Positions 1 through 4,927 of a DNA stretch of 6,774 nt are shown here, in pieces. Numbering within the stretch: position 1 is the stretch's first letter; every line of letters starts with the position of its first letter. Origin of the DNA: CALAED01 sp937891035 (lineage in GTDB: Bacteria; Actinomycetota; Actinomycetes; Streptosporangiales; Streptosporangiaceae); NCBI GenBank assembly GCA_035642125.1, contig DASQSZ010000366.1, positions 1-6,774 on the forward strand. Reading direction: 5' to 3'. The position numbers and the translations under genes are program-made. The notes under the pieces are model-generated. The model saw only the letters and a program-made list of their open reading frames with translations, was not told the DNA's origin and did not search any database.

Positions 1-104
1 TCGACGCCGACGACATCAAGCCCGGCCTCGACCAGTTGCCCGGCGACGTACTCTCCGCCCGGCCCCATCCCGATGACGACGATGTCGGTCTCGTGGGTGT
101 TCAT
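1..104 (-). CDS. FAD/NAD(P)-dependent disulfide oxidoreductase-like flavoprotein, N-terminus only
   Basis: Only the first 34 codons are present; the gene runs off the left edge. The translation begins MNTHETDIVVIGMGPGGEYV and continues AGQLVEAGLDVVGV. Residues 8-27 form the beta-strand plus GxGxxG turn (G12, G14, G17) of an FAD-binding Rossmann fold, and the following Glu/Asp-terminated strand is typical of dihydrolipoamide dehydrogenase, mercuric reductase and related actinobacterial enzymes. The GPGGEYVA wording resembles the E3-like family that usually carries a GGECPYxGC redox motif just downstream, but that part is outside the window. It is the next gene after E1 beta, 96 bases away, so it may supply the lipoamide-reoxidising (E3) activity or an unrelated redox function. 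ATG at 104 is the only start that fits the fold; its ribosome binding site is weak. Confidence 0.8.
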   Translation of the reverse strand, partial: MNTHETDIVVIGMGPGGEYVAGQLVEAGLDVVGV

Positions 105-186
105 GCCTGTCTTGTGCCCCGCGCCGGTCGCCTCATCCCAGGGGTACGGGGGATGGGGCGGGCCGGCACCGGGCCGGGGGTGGGCC

Positions 187-201
187 GCGGCGAAGCGCCG
201 C
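187..201 (-). terminator. Short GC hairpin immediately after the E1 beta stop codon
   Basis: GCGGCG and CGCCGC form a perfect 6-bp stem with a 3-base loop, starting inside the TAG stop of the E1 beta gene. There is no T-run. A second GC-rich near-palindrome (160-175, 7-bp arms with one mismatch) follows in the 96-base gap. These could be a weak attenuator or an mRNA-stabilising stem between E1 beta and the flavoprotein gene. GC-rich hairpins arise often by chance in such DNA. Confidence 0.25.
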
Positions 202-1184
202 TAGGTCGCCGCGACCGGGGCGGAGCCGAGCACCTGGTGAACGGCCGCCACGATCTTGTCCTCGTTCGGCAGGACGTACTCCTCCATGGGCCGGCTGTAG
301 GGGATCGTCGCGTCAAGCGCCGTCACCTGCCTGATCGGCGCCTTGAGGTAGGAGAAGCCGGCATCGGCGACCTCGGCCGCGATGACGGCGGACGCCGAGG
401 CGTGCAGCGTGGCCTGATCGACCAGCACCAGGTGGCCGGTCTTGGCGACCGACTCCAGAATGGTCGCGGTGTCGAGCGGCTCGAGCGTCCGCGGGTCGAT
501 CACCTCGGCGCTGACGCCTTCGCCGGCCAGCCGCTCGGCCGCCGCGAGGGCCCGGCCCACGGTCCAGCCGGTCCCGACGATGGTGACGTCCGTACCGGCG
601 CGCCGCACCGCCGCCTGGCCGAACGGCACCAGGTACTCGCCCTCCGGCACCTCGCCATGATCGAGCAGCAGCAGGTAGTGCTGGAAGTAGCACACCGGGT
701 TGTCGTCGCGGATGGCGGTCGCCATCAAGCCCTTCGCGTCGGCCGGCGTCGACGGCAGCGCCAGCTTGAGCCCGGGCACGCCCATGAACATGCCGTAGAT
801 CGAGCCCGTGTGCTGGCCGGCCCAGCCCGCGGTGAAGCCGTACCCGGCCTTCATCACCATGGGCACCTTCACCTGGCCGCCGGTCATGTAGCGAAAGCGC
901 GGCGCCTCGTTCACCACCTGGTCCATGCCGACGAGCATGAACTCGGCCATGTAGAGCTCGACGACCGGCCGATAGCCGGCCAGTGCGGCGCCGATGCCCA
1001 TCCCGATCTCCGCGGTCTCGGAGATCGGCGTCACCCGTACGCGGTCGGACCCGAACTCCTGCAGGAACGGGTCGTTCTTCGTGGTGGCGATGTTCTGCCC
1101 GAAGTAGAGAACGCTCTCGTCCCGCTGCATCTCCAGCCGGATGGCTTCGTTGATGGCGGCTATGTAAGGGAGTTCCCGTGCCAT
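201..1184 (-). CDS. Thiamine-diphosphate 2-oxoacid/acetoin dehydrogenase E1 component, beta subunit
   Basis: A 327-residue protein of full family length (PDH E1 beta, AcoB and BkdB-type proteins are about 325-340). The N-terminal pyrimidine-binding domain holds PISETAEIGMGIGAALAG at 53-70; Glu56 matches the Glu that activates the thiamine pyrimidine ring. GQHTGSIY (123-130) with His125 is the active-site His region, followed by PGLKLALPSTPADAKGL. The C-terminal transketolase domain has EVIDPRTLEPLDTATI (227-242) and LVLVDQA, the usual lipoamide-dehydrogenase-complex signature. It pairs with the alpha subunit encoded 12 bases upstream to make an alpha2beta2 decarboxylase in the cytoplasm. ATG at 1184 is preceded by AGGAG 9 bases upstream, which overlaps the alpha stop codon, so translation is probably coupled. 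The substrate (pyruvate, acetoin, branched-chain or other keto compound) cannot be read from the sequence. Confidence 0.95.
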   Translation of the reverse strand: MARELPYIAAINEAIRLEMQRDESVLYFGQNIATTKNDPFLQEFGSDRVRVTPISETAEIGMGIGAALAGYRPVVELYMAEFMLVGMDQVVNEAPRFRYMTGGQVKVPMVMKAGYGFTAGWAGQHTGSIYGMFMGVPGLKLALPSTPADAKGLMATAIRDDNPVCYFQHYLLLLDHGEVPEGEYLVPFGQAAVRRAGTDVTIVGTGWTVGRALAAAERLAGEGVSAEVIDPRTLEPLDTATILESVAKTGHLVLVDQATLHASASAVIAAEVADAGFSYLKAPIRQVTALDATIPYSRPMEEYVLPNEDKIVAAVHQVLGSAPVAAT

Positions 1185-1196
1185 GGCCGTGGTCTC

Positions 1197-2237
1197 CTAG
1201 GCGTAGACGTACTTGACGGCGTCTTCAGGCTTCGGGAGTTCGCTCTCCAGACCGAATTCCACAGCCTCTTGCATCTCCGTGCGGGCGGCCTCGGTGATCC
1301 GGTCGGCCTCCGCCGGCGACAGCGTGGTGTCGGTGACGAGCTTGGCGCGAAACCGCGGCACGGGGTCGCCGCGCTTGGCGGCCTCGTACTCCTCGGTCGC
1401 GCCGAACGTCGTGATGGCCTCGTGCTCCGGGAAGTGGAGCGGCACGCCGGGCGGCGCGATGGAGTTGCCATGCGCGCTCAGCCGGTAGACCTTCGACTCC
1501 ACGAGCGTCGGCCCGCCGCCGTCGCGGGCGCGGGCGACGGCCGCCCCCACCTCGCCGTACACCGCGAGCGGGTCGCCGCCGTCGACGGTGACCCCGGGCA
1601 TGCTGTGGGCGCGCGCCTTGACCGCGAGCGGCTCGCCGGCCGCCGCGTTGGCGTCCTCCTGCTCGACCCTGGTGACGACGTTGTAGTTGTTGTTCTCCAG
1701 CACGTAGACGATAGGCAGCTTCCACAGCGAGGCGATGTTAAGCGACTCGTGGAAGGCGCCCTGCTTGGTGGCGCCGTCGCCGAAAAAGCACAGTACGACC
1801 TGGCCCTGGCGCCTGATCTGCGCGGCGTACGCGGCGCCCGTCGCCTGCGGAATGCCCTGGCCGACGATGCCGGACGTACCGAGGAAGCCGCGCGAGACGT
1901 CGGTCAGGTGCATCGACCCGCCGTAGCCGCCGCACAGCCCGGCGGCCTTGCCGTAGATCTCCGCCATCATCGCCTTCGGCGAGGTGCCGAGCACGAGGGG
2001 ATAGCCGTGGCAGCGGTACGTCGTCATCAGCTGGTCGCCGGGGCGGAGCGTGGCCAGGGACCCGACGATCGAGGCCTCGGCCCCGTCGGCGAGGTGCGTG
2101 TGGCCGCGGATCACGCCCGGGTGTTCCTCGAAGGTGCGCTTCACCCGCTCCTCGAACTCGCGGACCCGCACCATCTGCGTCCACATCCAGACGAGCCGGT
2201 CTCGATCGAGCCCTTCAACACCATTCGTATCGGTCAA
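1197..2237 (-). CDS. Thiamine-diphosphate 2-oxoacid/acetoin dehydrogenase E1 component, alpha subunit
   Basis: 346 residues, normal for PDH-type or AcoA E1 alpha. The diphosphate-binding motif is clear: GDGATKQGAFHES from 153 to ENNNY at 181-185. TYRCHGYPL (73-81) and GGYGGSMHL (103-111) match the conserved active-site segments of E1 alpha. The frame is open far upstream into the isomerase gene, so start choice matters. TTG at 2237 gives MTDTNGVEGL and has a strong GGAAGGAG Shine-Dalgarno 5 bases upstream; no nearby ATG or GTG is as good. The C-terminal loop after YRLSAHGNS (251-259) reads IAPPGVPLHFPEHEAI rather than the GHSxSDP-type loop of classical pyruvate dehydrogenases, so the substrate may be unusual. 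It lies 35 bases after the isomerase gene and 12 before E1 beta, in one operon. Confidence 0.95.
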   Translation of the reverse strand: MTDTNGVEGLDRDRLVWMWTQMVRVREFEERVKRTFEEHPGVIRGHTHLADGAEASIVGSLATLRPGDQLMTTYRCHGYPLVLGTSPKAMMAEIYGKAAGLCGGYGGSMHLTDVSRGFLGTSGIVGQGIPQATGAAYAAQIRRQGQVVLCFFGDGATKQGAFHESLNIASLWKLPIVYVLENNNYNVVTRVEQEDANAAAGEPLAVKARAHSMPGVTVDGGDPLAVYGEVGAAVARARDGGGPTLVESKVYRLSAHGNSIAPPGVPLHFPEHEAITTFGATEEYEAAKRGDPVPRFRAKLVTDTTLSPAEADRITEAARTEMQEAVEFGLESELPKPEDAVKYVYA

Positions 2238-2251
2238 GGGAACTCCTTCCC
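2238..2251 (-). promoter_or_regulatory. Ribosome binding site of the E1 alpha gene, inside a small inverted repeat
   Basis: Read on the minus strand the site is GGGAAGGAGTTCCC, directly followed by the TTG start. The GGAAGGAG core is a near-ideal Shine-Dalgarno. It is flanked by perfect 5-bp arms (GGGAA and TTCCC) with GGAG as the loop, so the mRNA could present or mask the site. It fixes the E1 alpha start at TTG 2237. Confidence 0.7.
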
Positions 2252-2273
2252 GTGCCCGGTCCTGTGCCCGGTC
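2252..2273. repeat. 10-bp direct repeat, period 12, between isomerase and E1 alpha genes
   Basis: GTGCCCGGTC occurs at 2252-2261 and again at 2264-2273 (plus strand), separated by CT. It fills most of the 35-base gap and touches the isomerase stop codon. It looks like a recent slippage duplication that lengthened the leader before E1 alpha. No function is evident. Confidence 0.75.
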
Positions 2274-3142
2274 TAAACGCCGCTGAATTGCGCGGCCGTG
2301 GTTTCGTAAGCGCGTTCGAAGATTTGCTCCATGGGCAGGTTGCGCAGCTCCTCGGACAGCACCTCGACGCCCCAGGGCTCGGCGTAGCCCATGTCCGTAC
2401 AGACCTCGACGTAGCGGTGCACGCCGAATTCGCCCTCGCCGGGCAGCTCCCGGTGGTTGATGGTCTCGTCCACGTGGTCGGGCAAGTTTTCCACCCGGCC
2501 GTCGCTCAGCTCGATCCACCCGAGGTATTCCAGCGGGATCGTCCGCAGTTCTTCCGGCTCGATGCGGAGCTTGCCCATGTGCCACGTGTCGATCGCCACG
2601 CCGCCGTTCGGGGCGCCGGCCCTCTGGACGACATCGAGCACGGTCGCGAGGCTGTTGACGTTGGGGTCGAACGGCATCAGCTCGTACACGACCTTCGCGT
2701 CCGTGTGGCCCGCGGCGTCCGCGCACAGCTCGGCGAAGCCCTCGGCGAGGCGGGGGATCGGACAGGGGGTGCCGGGAATGTTGCCGACCTTGATGTGATG
2801 CACGGGCAGCACCTCGGCGGCCTCGAACACCATGCGGCGGATCCGGTCGGCGCCCTTTCTCCGCTCGTCGTCGGCGTCGAGGAACCAGTCCTGGAGTAAC
2901 TCGAGCTCGATCGGCCCGAGGCCGTTGTCGTCGAGGATCTGCCGCATCTCGCGCAAGCTGCGCTTTTCGAGCTGGTGCTCGAGGTCGGCGTGCCAGATCC
3001 CGATGCCGCGGAAGCCCACCCGTGCCGCCTCGGCGCAGCGCTCGGGGAAGTCGAACAGGCTCCACTCGCGGCCGAAGTGCACCTCGACCGGCCCCGACAG
3101 CGTCCAGTACAAGCCGATCAGTCCGGCGTCCGGAACACTCAT
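2273..3142 (-). CDS. Sugar phosphate isomerase/epimerase-like TIM-barrel protein
   Basis: 289 residues, the usual size of the xylose-isomerase-like TIM barrels (AP endonuclease 2 superfamily: IolE, IolI, D-tagatose 3-epimerase, hydroxypyruvate isomerase). The recognisable barrel strands are GFRGIGIW (43-50), HHIKVGNIPGT (115-125), KVVYELMPFDP (150-160) with Glu154, GVAIDTWHMG (181-190) with Asp185 and His188, LGWIELSDG (207-215), HRELPGEGEF (230-239) and PWGVEVLSEE (256-265) with Glu260. Glu154, Asp185 and Glu260 fit three of the four metal ligands; the fourth, normally His, aligns with Glu211. The open frame extends further upstream, but ATG 3142 has GGAGGT 8 bases before it and the barrel starts right after it. 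It is the first gene of the operon with the E1 subunits, so it probably isomerises a sugar or polyol-derived intermediate. The exact substrate is unknown. Confidence 0.9.
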   Translation of the reverse strand: MSVPDAGLIGLYWTLSGPVEVHFGREWSLFDFPERCAEAARVGFRGIGIWHADLEHQLEKRSLREMRQILDDNGLGPIELELLQDWFLDADDERRKGADRIRRMVFEAAEVLPVHHIKVGNIPGTPCPIPRLAEGFAELCADAAGHTDAKVVYELMPFDPNVNSLATVLDVVQRAGAPNGGVAIDTWHMGKLRIEPEELRTIPLEYLGWIELSDGRVENLPDHVDETINHRELPGEGEFGVHRYVEVCTDMGYAEPWGVEVLSEELRNLPMEQIFERAYETTAAQFSGV

Positions 3143-3255
3143 CGGCCGCCACCTCCACGTTCTGCCCGGACCATCCCGTACGGCGCGCACGGACCTGGGC
3201 ATACGCCGTCGAGGCGACGGGCTCTGAGCAAGCTTCACGGTCTGACTACGTCTGG

Positions 3256-3284
3256 AGCCTAGGTCCGCCGACGTCCGGCGTCCA
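3256..3284 (-). promoter_or_regulatory. Possible promoter of the isomerase-E1 operon with inverted repeat in the spacer
   Basis: On the minus strand TGGACG (3284-3279) and TAGGCT (3261-3256) are spaced by exactly 17 bases. They match the most conserved -35 and -10 positions only partly. The spacer holds CGCCG-N5-CGGCG (3266-3280), which could be an operator. Transcription would start near 3249 and leave a leader of about 107 bases. The matches are weak and this is a guess from pattern. Confidence 0.3.
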
Positions 3285-3474
3285 CACCTAAAGACGACAT
3301 TTCTGGATACGGGCGAGACGGCGAACGTCATACATGCATATGCGGCATGAAACAGACATCGCCCTCTATCAATGGTTTTTGATCGGACCTCCTTGGATGA
3401 TCGGTTCCCGGCGGAACGGAACCGCGGCTTCTGCGGCGCCCGCATACCCGAGACTGCCGCCGAACGCGCCGTCT

Positions 3475-3502
3475 GGTGAGGTCCACCTCGCCATCGGCGA
3501 GG
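3475..3502. terminator. Overlapping hairpins downstream of the small XRE gene
   Basis: CCTCGCC-ATC-GGCGAGG (3486-3502) is a perfect 7-bp stem with a 3-base loop. The same left arm can instead pair with the preceding sequence as GGTGAGGT-CC-ACCTCGCC (3475-3492; 8 bp with one T/G pair). It lies about 115 bases after the XRE stop codon and could end that transcript, although there is no T-run on either strand. Actinobacterial terminators often lack the T-run. The mutually exclusive pairing also resembles an attenuator, but no plus-strand gene begins nearby. Confidence 0.35.
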
Positions 3503-3550
3503 AAGAAGGAAACGCCGTCGGCGGGGCGGCGGGTTCGCGGAATTGGCGGA

Positions 3551-3572
3551 GTTATCTGGTCGGTTATCTGGT
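3551..3572. repeat. 10-bp direct repeat GTTATCTGGT, period 12
   Basis: GTTATCTGGT occurs at 3551-3560 and 3563-3572. It is locally less GC-rich than the flanks. It sits about 45 bases after the XRE stop codon on the minus strand. A role as binding site or a simple slippage duplication are both possible. Confidence 0.7.
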
Positions 3573-3617
3573 TGTCGCGCTCCCTCGCGTGTGCCGAGCT
3601 GATTCCCGCCGCCCTCG

Positions 3618-3860
3618 TTAAGGCTGTTCGCGTTTGCGTTCGAGGACGACGCGGGGGCAGTTGAGGGCCTGGGCGAGCTTGAGGATCATCGCGGGGGTGG
3701 CGTTGCGCGTGCCCGCCTCGATCTCGCTGATGAGGCTGACCGATACCCGGCACGCGGCGGCCAGTTGTGTCTTGGTGAGCCCTGCCTGCATCCGTGCGTA
3801 GGTCACCGCTTCCGGCTCGTGGTCGAGCGGGCGCTTGGGAGGGTTACGGTGCGTGCTCAC
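3618..3860 (-). CDS. Small XRE-family helix-turn-helix DNA-binding protein
   Basis: 80 residues from a GTG start. The HTH covers most of the protein: AVTYARMQAGLTKTQLAAAC (18-37) gives the first helices, VSVSLISEIEAGTRNATPAM (39-58) the recognition helix and the family's xSxISxIExGxRNxxP pattern, then LKLAQALNCPRVVLERK (60-76). This is the lambda Cro/C1-type fold in minimal form, with no sensor domain. The frame is open upstream to 3992, but that stretch is the operator region, not protein-like. GTG 3860 lacks a Shine-Dalgarno and lies 6 bases after a TACTGT -10 element, so the mRNA is probably leaderless. It is transcribed divergently from the HTH gene at 3969, across a shared array of TGCGAAG sites, suggesting autorepression and control of the neighbour. 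It may instead act as an antitoxin-type regulator, but no toxin gene is seen next to it. Confidence 0.88.
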   Translation of the reverse strand: MSTHRNPPKRPLDHEPEAVTYARMQAGLTKTQLAAACRVSVSLISEIEAGTRNATPAMILKLAQALNCPRVVLERKREQP

Positions 3861-3866
3861 GCCGCT

Positions 3867-3895
3867 ACAGTAATGCGAAGGAGCGCGAAGTGCAA
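3867..3895 (-). promoter_or_regulatory. Predicted leaderless promoter of the small XRE gene
   Basis: On the minus strand a TTGCAC -35 (3895-3890) and a TACTGT -10 (3872-3867) are separated by exactly 17 bases. The -10 ends 6 bases before the GTG start, so transcription should begin at or next to the start codon. The absence of any Shine-Dalgarno agrees with this. The -35 lies inside the perfect inverted repeat at 3884-3906, so a protein bound there would block the promoter. Confidence 0.5.
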
Positions 3896-3959
3896 AACAC
3901 TTCGCGATGATAACTCTGTGTTCGCAAACGCACCACTTGCGATGCGAAGTTGTGCGAAG
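3874..3959. promoter_or_regulatory. Operator cluster: repeated TGCGAAG sites between divergent HTH genes
   Basis: TGCGAAG occurs on the plus strand at 3874-3880, 3943-3949 and 3953-3959, the last two exactly 10 bases (one helical turn) apart. The core GCGAAG also occurs at 3885-3890, and its complement at 3900-3905 and, as TTCGCA, at 3921-3926. The strongest element is the inverted repeat CGCGAAGTG-CAAAA-CACTTCGCG (3884-3906). The cluster covers the predicted promoter of the minus-strand gene and reaches the start of the plus-strand gene. Such density in 86 bases is unlikely by chance and marks binding sites for one or both HTH proteins. Confidence 0.7.
3884..3906. repeat. Perfect 9-bp inverted repeat, probable XRE operator
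   Basis: CGCGAAGTG and CACTTCGCG flank a 5-base AT-rich centre (CAAAA). The 14-base centre-to-centre arm spacing suits a dimeric HTH protein. It overlaps the -35 of the small XRE gene. Confidence 0.75.
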
Positions 3960-3968
3960 ATGGCTGGC

Positions 3969-4388
3969 ATGACCACCAAGCCGGATCCGCAACCCGAAGG
4001 CAAGCTGATCACCGAGGCCCGCAAGCGCGCGCGGCTGTCCGGGCGCGAGGCCGCCCGGCGGGCGGGCATCAGCGAGGGCCGCTGGCGACAGATCGTGAAC
4101 GGCTACATGGTCGTGACCAAGGGTGTCTACTCACCGGTCGTGGGCGCGCCGGCCGAAACCATCGCCCGCATGGCGCAAAGCGTCGATGTGACGCCGGAGC
4201 AGCTCGAGTCGGTCGGCCGCGCGGACGCCGCCGAGGAGCTCAGGAAATTGAACGCCGGTGCGCGTGCCGCCGCCGATCGGGCTCCCGATGACCTCGACCG
4301 CCGCATCGCCCGCATGAAGGCCGACCCCAAGCAGTGGCGGCGGCTGGAGAAGATCGTCGACCTGGTCGAAGAGTTCGACACCGTGTAG
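3969..4388 (+). CDS. Helix-turn-helix domain regulator, accessory type
   Basis: 139 residues from ATG 3969 (MTTKPDPQPE); an in-frame ATG at 3960 would add MAG, and neither has a good Shine-Dalgarno. Residues 12-49 form an HTH: KLITEARKRARLSGREAARR, then AGISEGRWRQIVNGYMVV, in which SGREAARRAGISEGRWRQI is the helix-turn-helix. The middle part (APAETIARMAQSVDVTPEQL, 60-79) resembles the end of an XRE domain. The C-terminus is helical and charged (RIARMKADPKQWRRLEKIVD, 112-131). From general knowledge, proteins of this pattern are common in actinomycete prophage-like and accessory regions. The gene faces the small XRE gene and its start abuts a TGCGAAG box, so it is probably repressed by that protein or by itself. 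It ends 11 bases from the convergent PNPOx-like gene. Confidence 0.85.
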   Translation: MTTKPDPQPEGKLITEARKRARLSGREAARRAGISEGRWRQIVNGYMVVTKGVYSPVVGAPAETIARMAQSVDVTPEQLESVGRADAAEELRKLNAGARAAADRAPDDLDRRIARMKADPKQWRRLEKIVDLVEEFDTV

Positions 4389-4400
4389 ATCCACCACGGT
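4380..4400. terminator. Weak inverted repeat between convergent genes
   Basis: ACCGTG (4380-4385) and CACGGT (4395-4400) pair perfectly around a 9-base loop that contains the stop codon of the HTH gene and abuts the stop of the PNPOx-like gene. It could act in both directions, but the stem is short and there is no T-run. Confidence 0.25.
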
Positions 4401-4891
4401 CAGTGCTTGCGGACGACCCGTTCTGGCTCGCCCGGCTTCCAGATCGTGATGTCCATGTGGCCGCCGCCGACCGCGATCGACGACGCCCCCGTCAGGTCGG
4501 CGGCGTAGAGGCGATCGAAATCCCGGCCGCGCAGGTCGAGGCCGGTCTCTTCGAAGATGAACTCGGCGAACCGCCGGTGCAGGGCCTTGTCTTGGATGTC
4601 GTCGACCACCCCCCACAACTTCGCGTCGCCGTCTTTGACCTGCGGATCGACGGTCGCGGTATGCAGGCAAAACCGTGGATCGCGGGCCAGGTCGCGGAAC
4701 TTGGTGGTGTCCGGCATGCCGCTGATCCACAGCCGGCCTTCGAAGATCCGCGGCTCGATTGGGCTGATCCGCGGGAAGCCGTCCGAACGCAACGTCGCCA
4801 GCAGACACAGGTTGCCGGTGGCGGCGTGGCGGCGCGCGAACACGGCGGCGATCCGCGGCGCGCTTTCGGTGAATTCCTCCCATGTCGTCAT
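4400..4891 (-). CDS. Pyridoxamine 5'-phosphate oxidase-family FMN-binding split-barrel protein
   Basis: 163 residues. The N-terminal half carries the PNPOx-like pattern: NLCLLATLRSDGFPRISPIE (27-46), then RIFEGRLWISGMPDTTKFRD (48-67) and LARDPRFCLHT (68-78), which are the strands and phosphate-contacting segments of small flavin or F420-binding split barrels. The C-terminal region ends with GGGHMDITIWKPGEPERVV (142-160), a usual last strand. The family includes PdxH-like oxidases, F420-dependent reductases and haem-binding proteins; this short form is most often of unknown substrate, and no specific PdxH assignment is justified. ATG 4891 has no Shine-Dalgarno but follows a TAACGT -10 by 6 bases, so it may be leaderless. 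It lies 36 bases downstream of the NACHT gene on the same strand. Confidence 0.88.
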   Translation of the reverse strand: MTTWEEFTESAPRIAAVFARRHAATGNLCLLATLRSDGFPRISPIEPRIFEGRLWISGMPDTTKFRDLARDPRFCLHTATVDPQVKDGDAKLWGVVDDIQDKALHRRFAEFIFEETGLDLRGRDFDRLYAADLTGASSIAVGGGHMDITIWKPGEPERVVRKH

Positions 4892-4897
4892 GGCGGA

Positions 4898-4924
4898 ACG
4901 TTACGGCACGCCGGCCGATGTCCA
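4898..4924 (-). promoter_or_regulatory. Possible leaderless promoter of the PNPOx-like gene
   Basis: On the minus strand TAACGT (4903-4898) ends 6 bases before the ATG, the same geometry as at the small XRE gene. TGGACA (4924-4919) matches five of six -35 positions, but the spacing of 15 bases is short. The element sits just after the NACHT stop codon, so the gene may be transcribed independently of it. Confidence 0.4.
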
Positions 4925-4927
4925 CGG

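Larger units (their letters stand above)
3143..3617. other. Intergenic region of about 475 bases with repeats but no convincing gene
   Basis: It lies between the start of the isomerase operon and the end of the small XRE gene, both on the minus strand. Open frames here (for example 3334-3621 plus, and the upstream extension of the isomerase frame to 3445) give no recognisable protein, have poor starts and lack domain-like patterns. The stretch around 3290-3400 is less GC-rich than the neighbouring genes, as promoter DNA often is. It contains a possible operon promoter (3256-3284), an inverted repeat ATCAA-N6-TTGAT (3368-3383), nested GGTTCC/GGAACC arms (3403-3423), overlapping hairpins (3475-3502) and a 10-bp direct repeat (3551-3572). 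A decayed gene or small RNA cannot be excluded. Confidence 0.6.

Noticed and set aside
36..2276. 746-codon open frame on the plus strand, antisense to the isomerase-E1 operon
   Set aside because: It mirrors the E1 alpha and beta genes, whose motifs are unmistakable. The translation is rich in Arg, Gly, His and Asp without any domain pattern, as expected of the antisense frame of a gene with G/C-rich third positions.
2238..3158. N-terminal extension of the E1 alpha frame to a 653-codon protein
   Set aside because: The extension is an out-of-frame reading of the isomerase gene with Arg-rich nonsense. The TTG at 2237 has a strong Shine-Dalgarno and starts a normal-length E1 alpha.
3328..3350. 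ATGCAT/CATATG-rich stretch as a palindromic operator
   Set aside because: Only 4-bp outer arms match; the centre does not pair, so it is not a convincing palindrome.
3143..3445. Upstream extension of the isomerase frame
   Set aside because: The extra 101 codons have no fold pattern, and ATG 3142 has an ideal Shine-Dalgarno directly before the first barrel strand.
3334..3621. 95-codon plus-strand frame in the intergenic region
   Set aside because: No ribosome binding site, no recognisable motif, and a composition unlike the neighbouring genes. It could be a decayed gene, but nothing supports it positively.
3328..3753. 141-codon minus-strand frame overlapping the XRE gene
   Set aside because: It overlaps the clear HTH protein in another frame and its translation is low-complexity Arg/Pro-rich.
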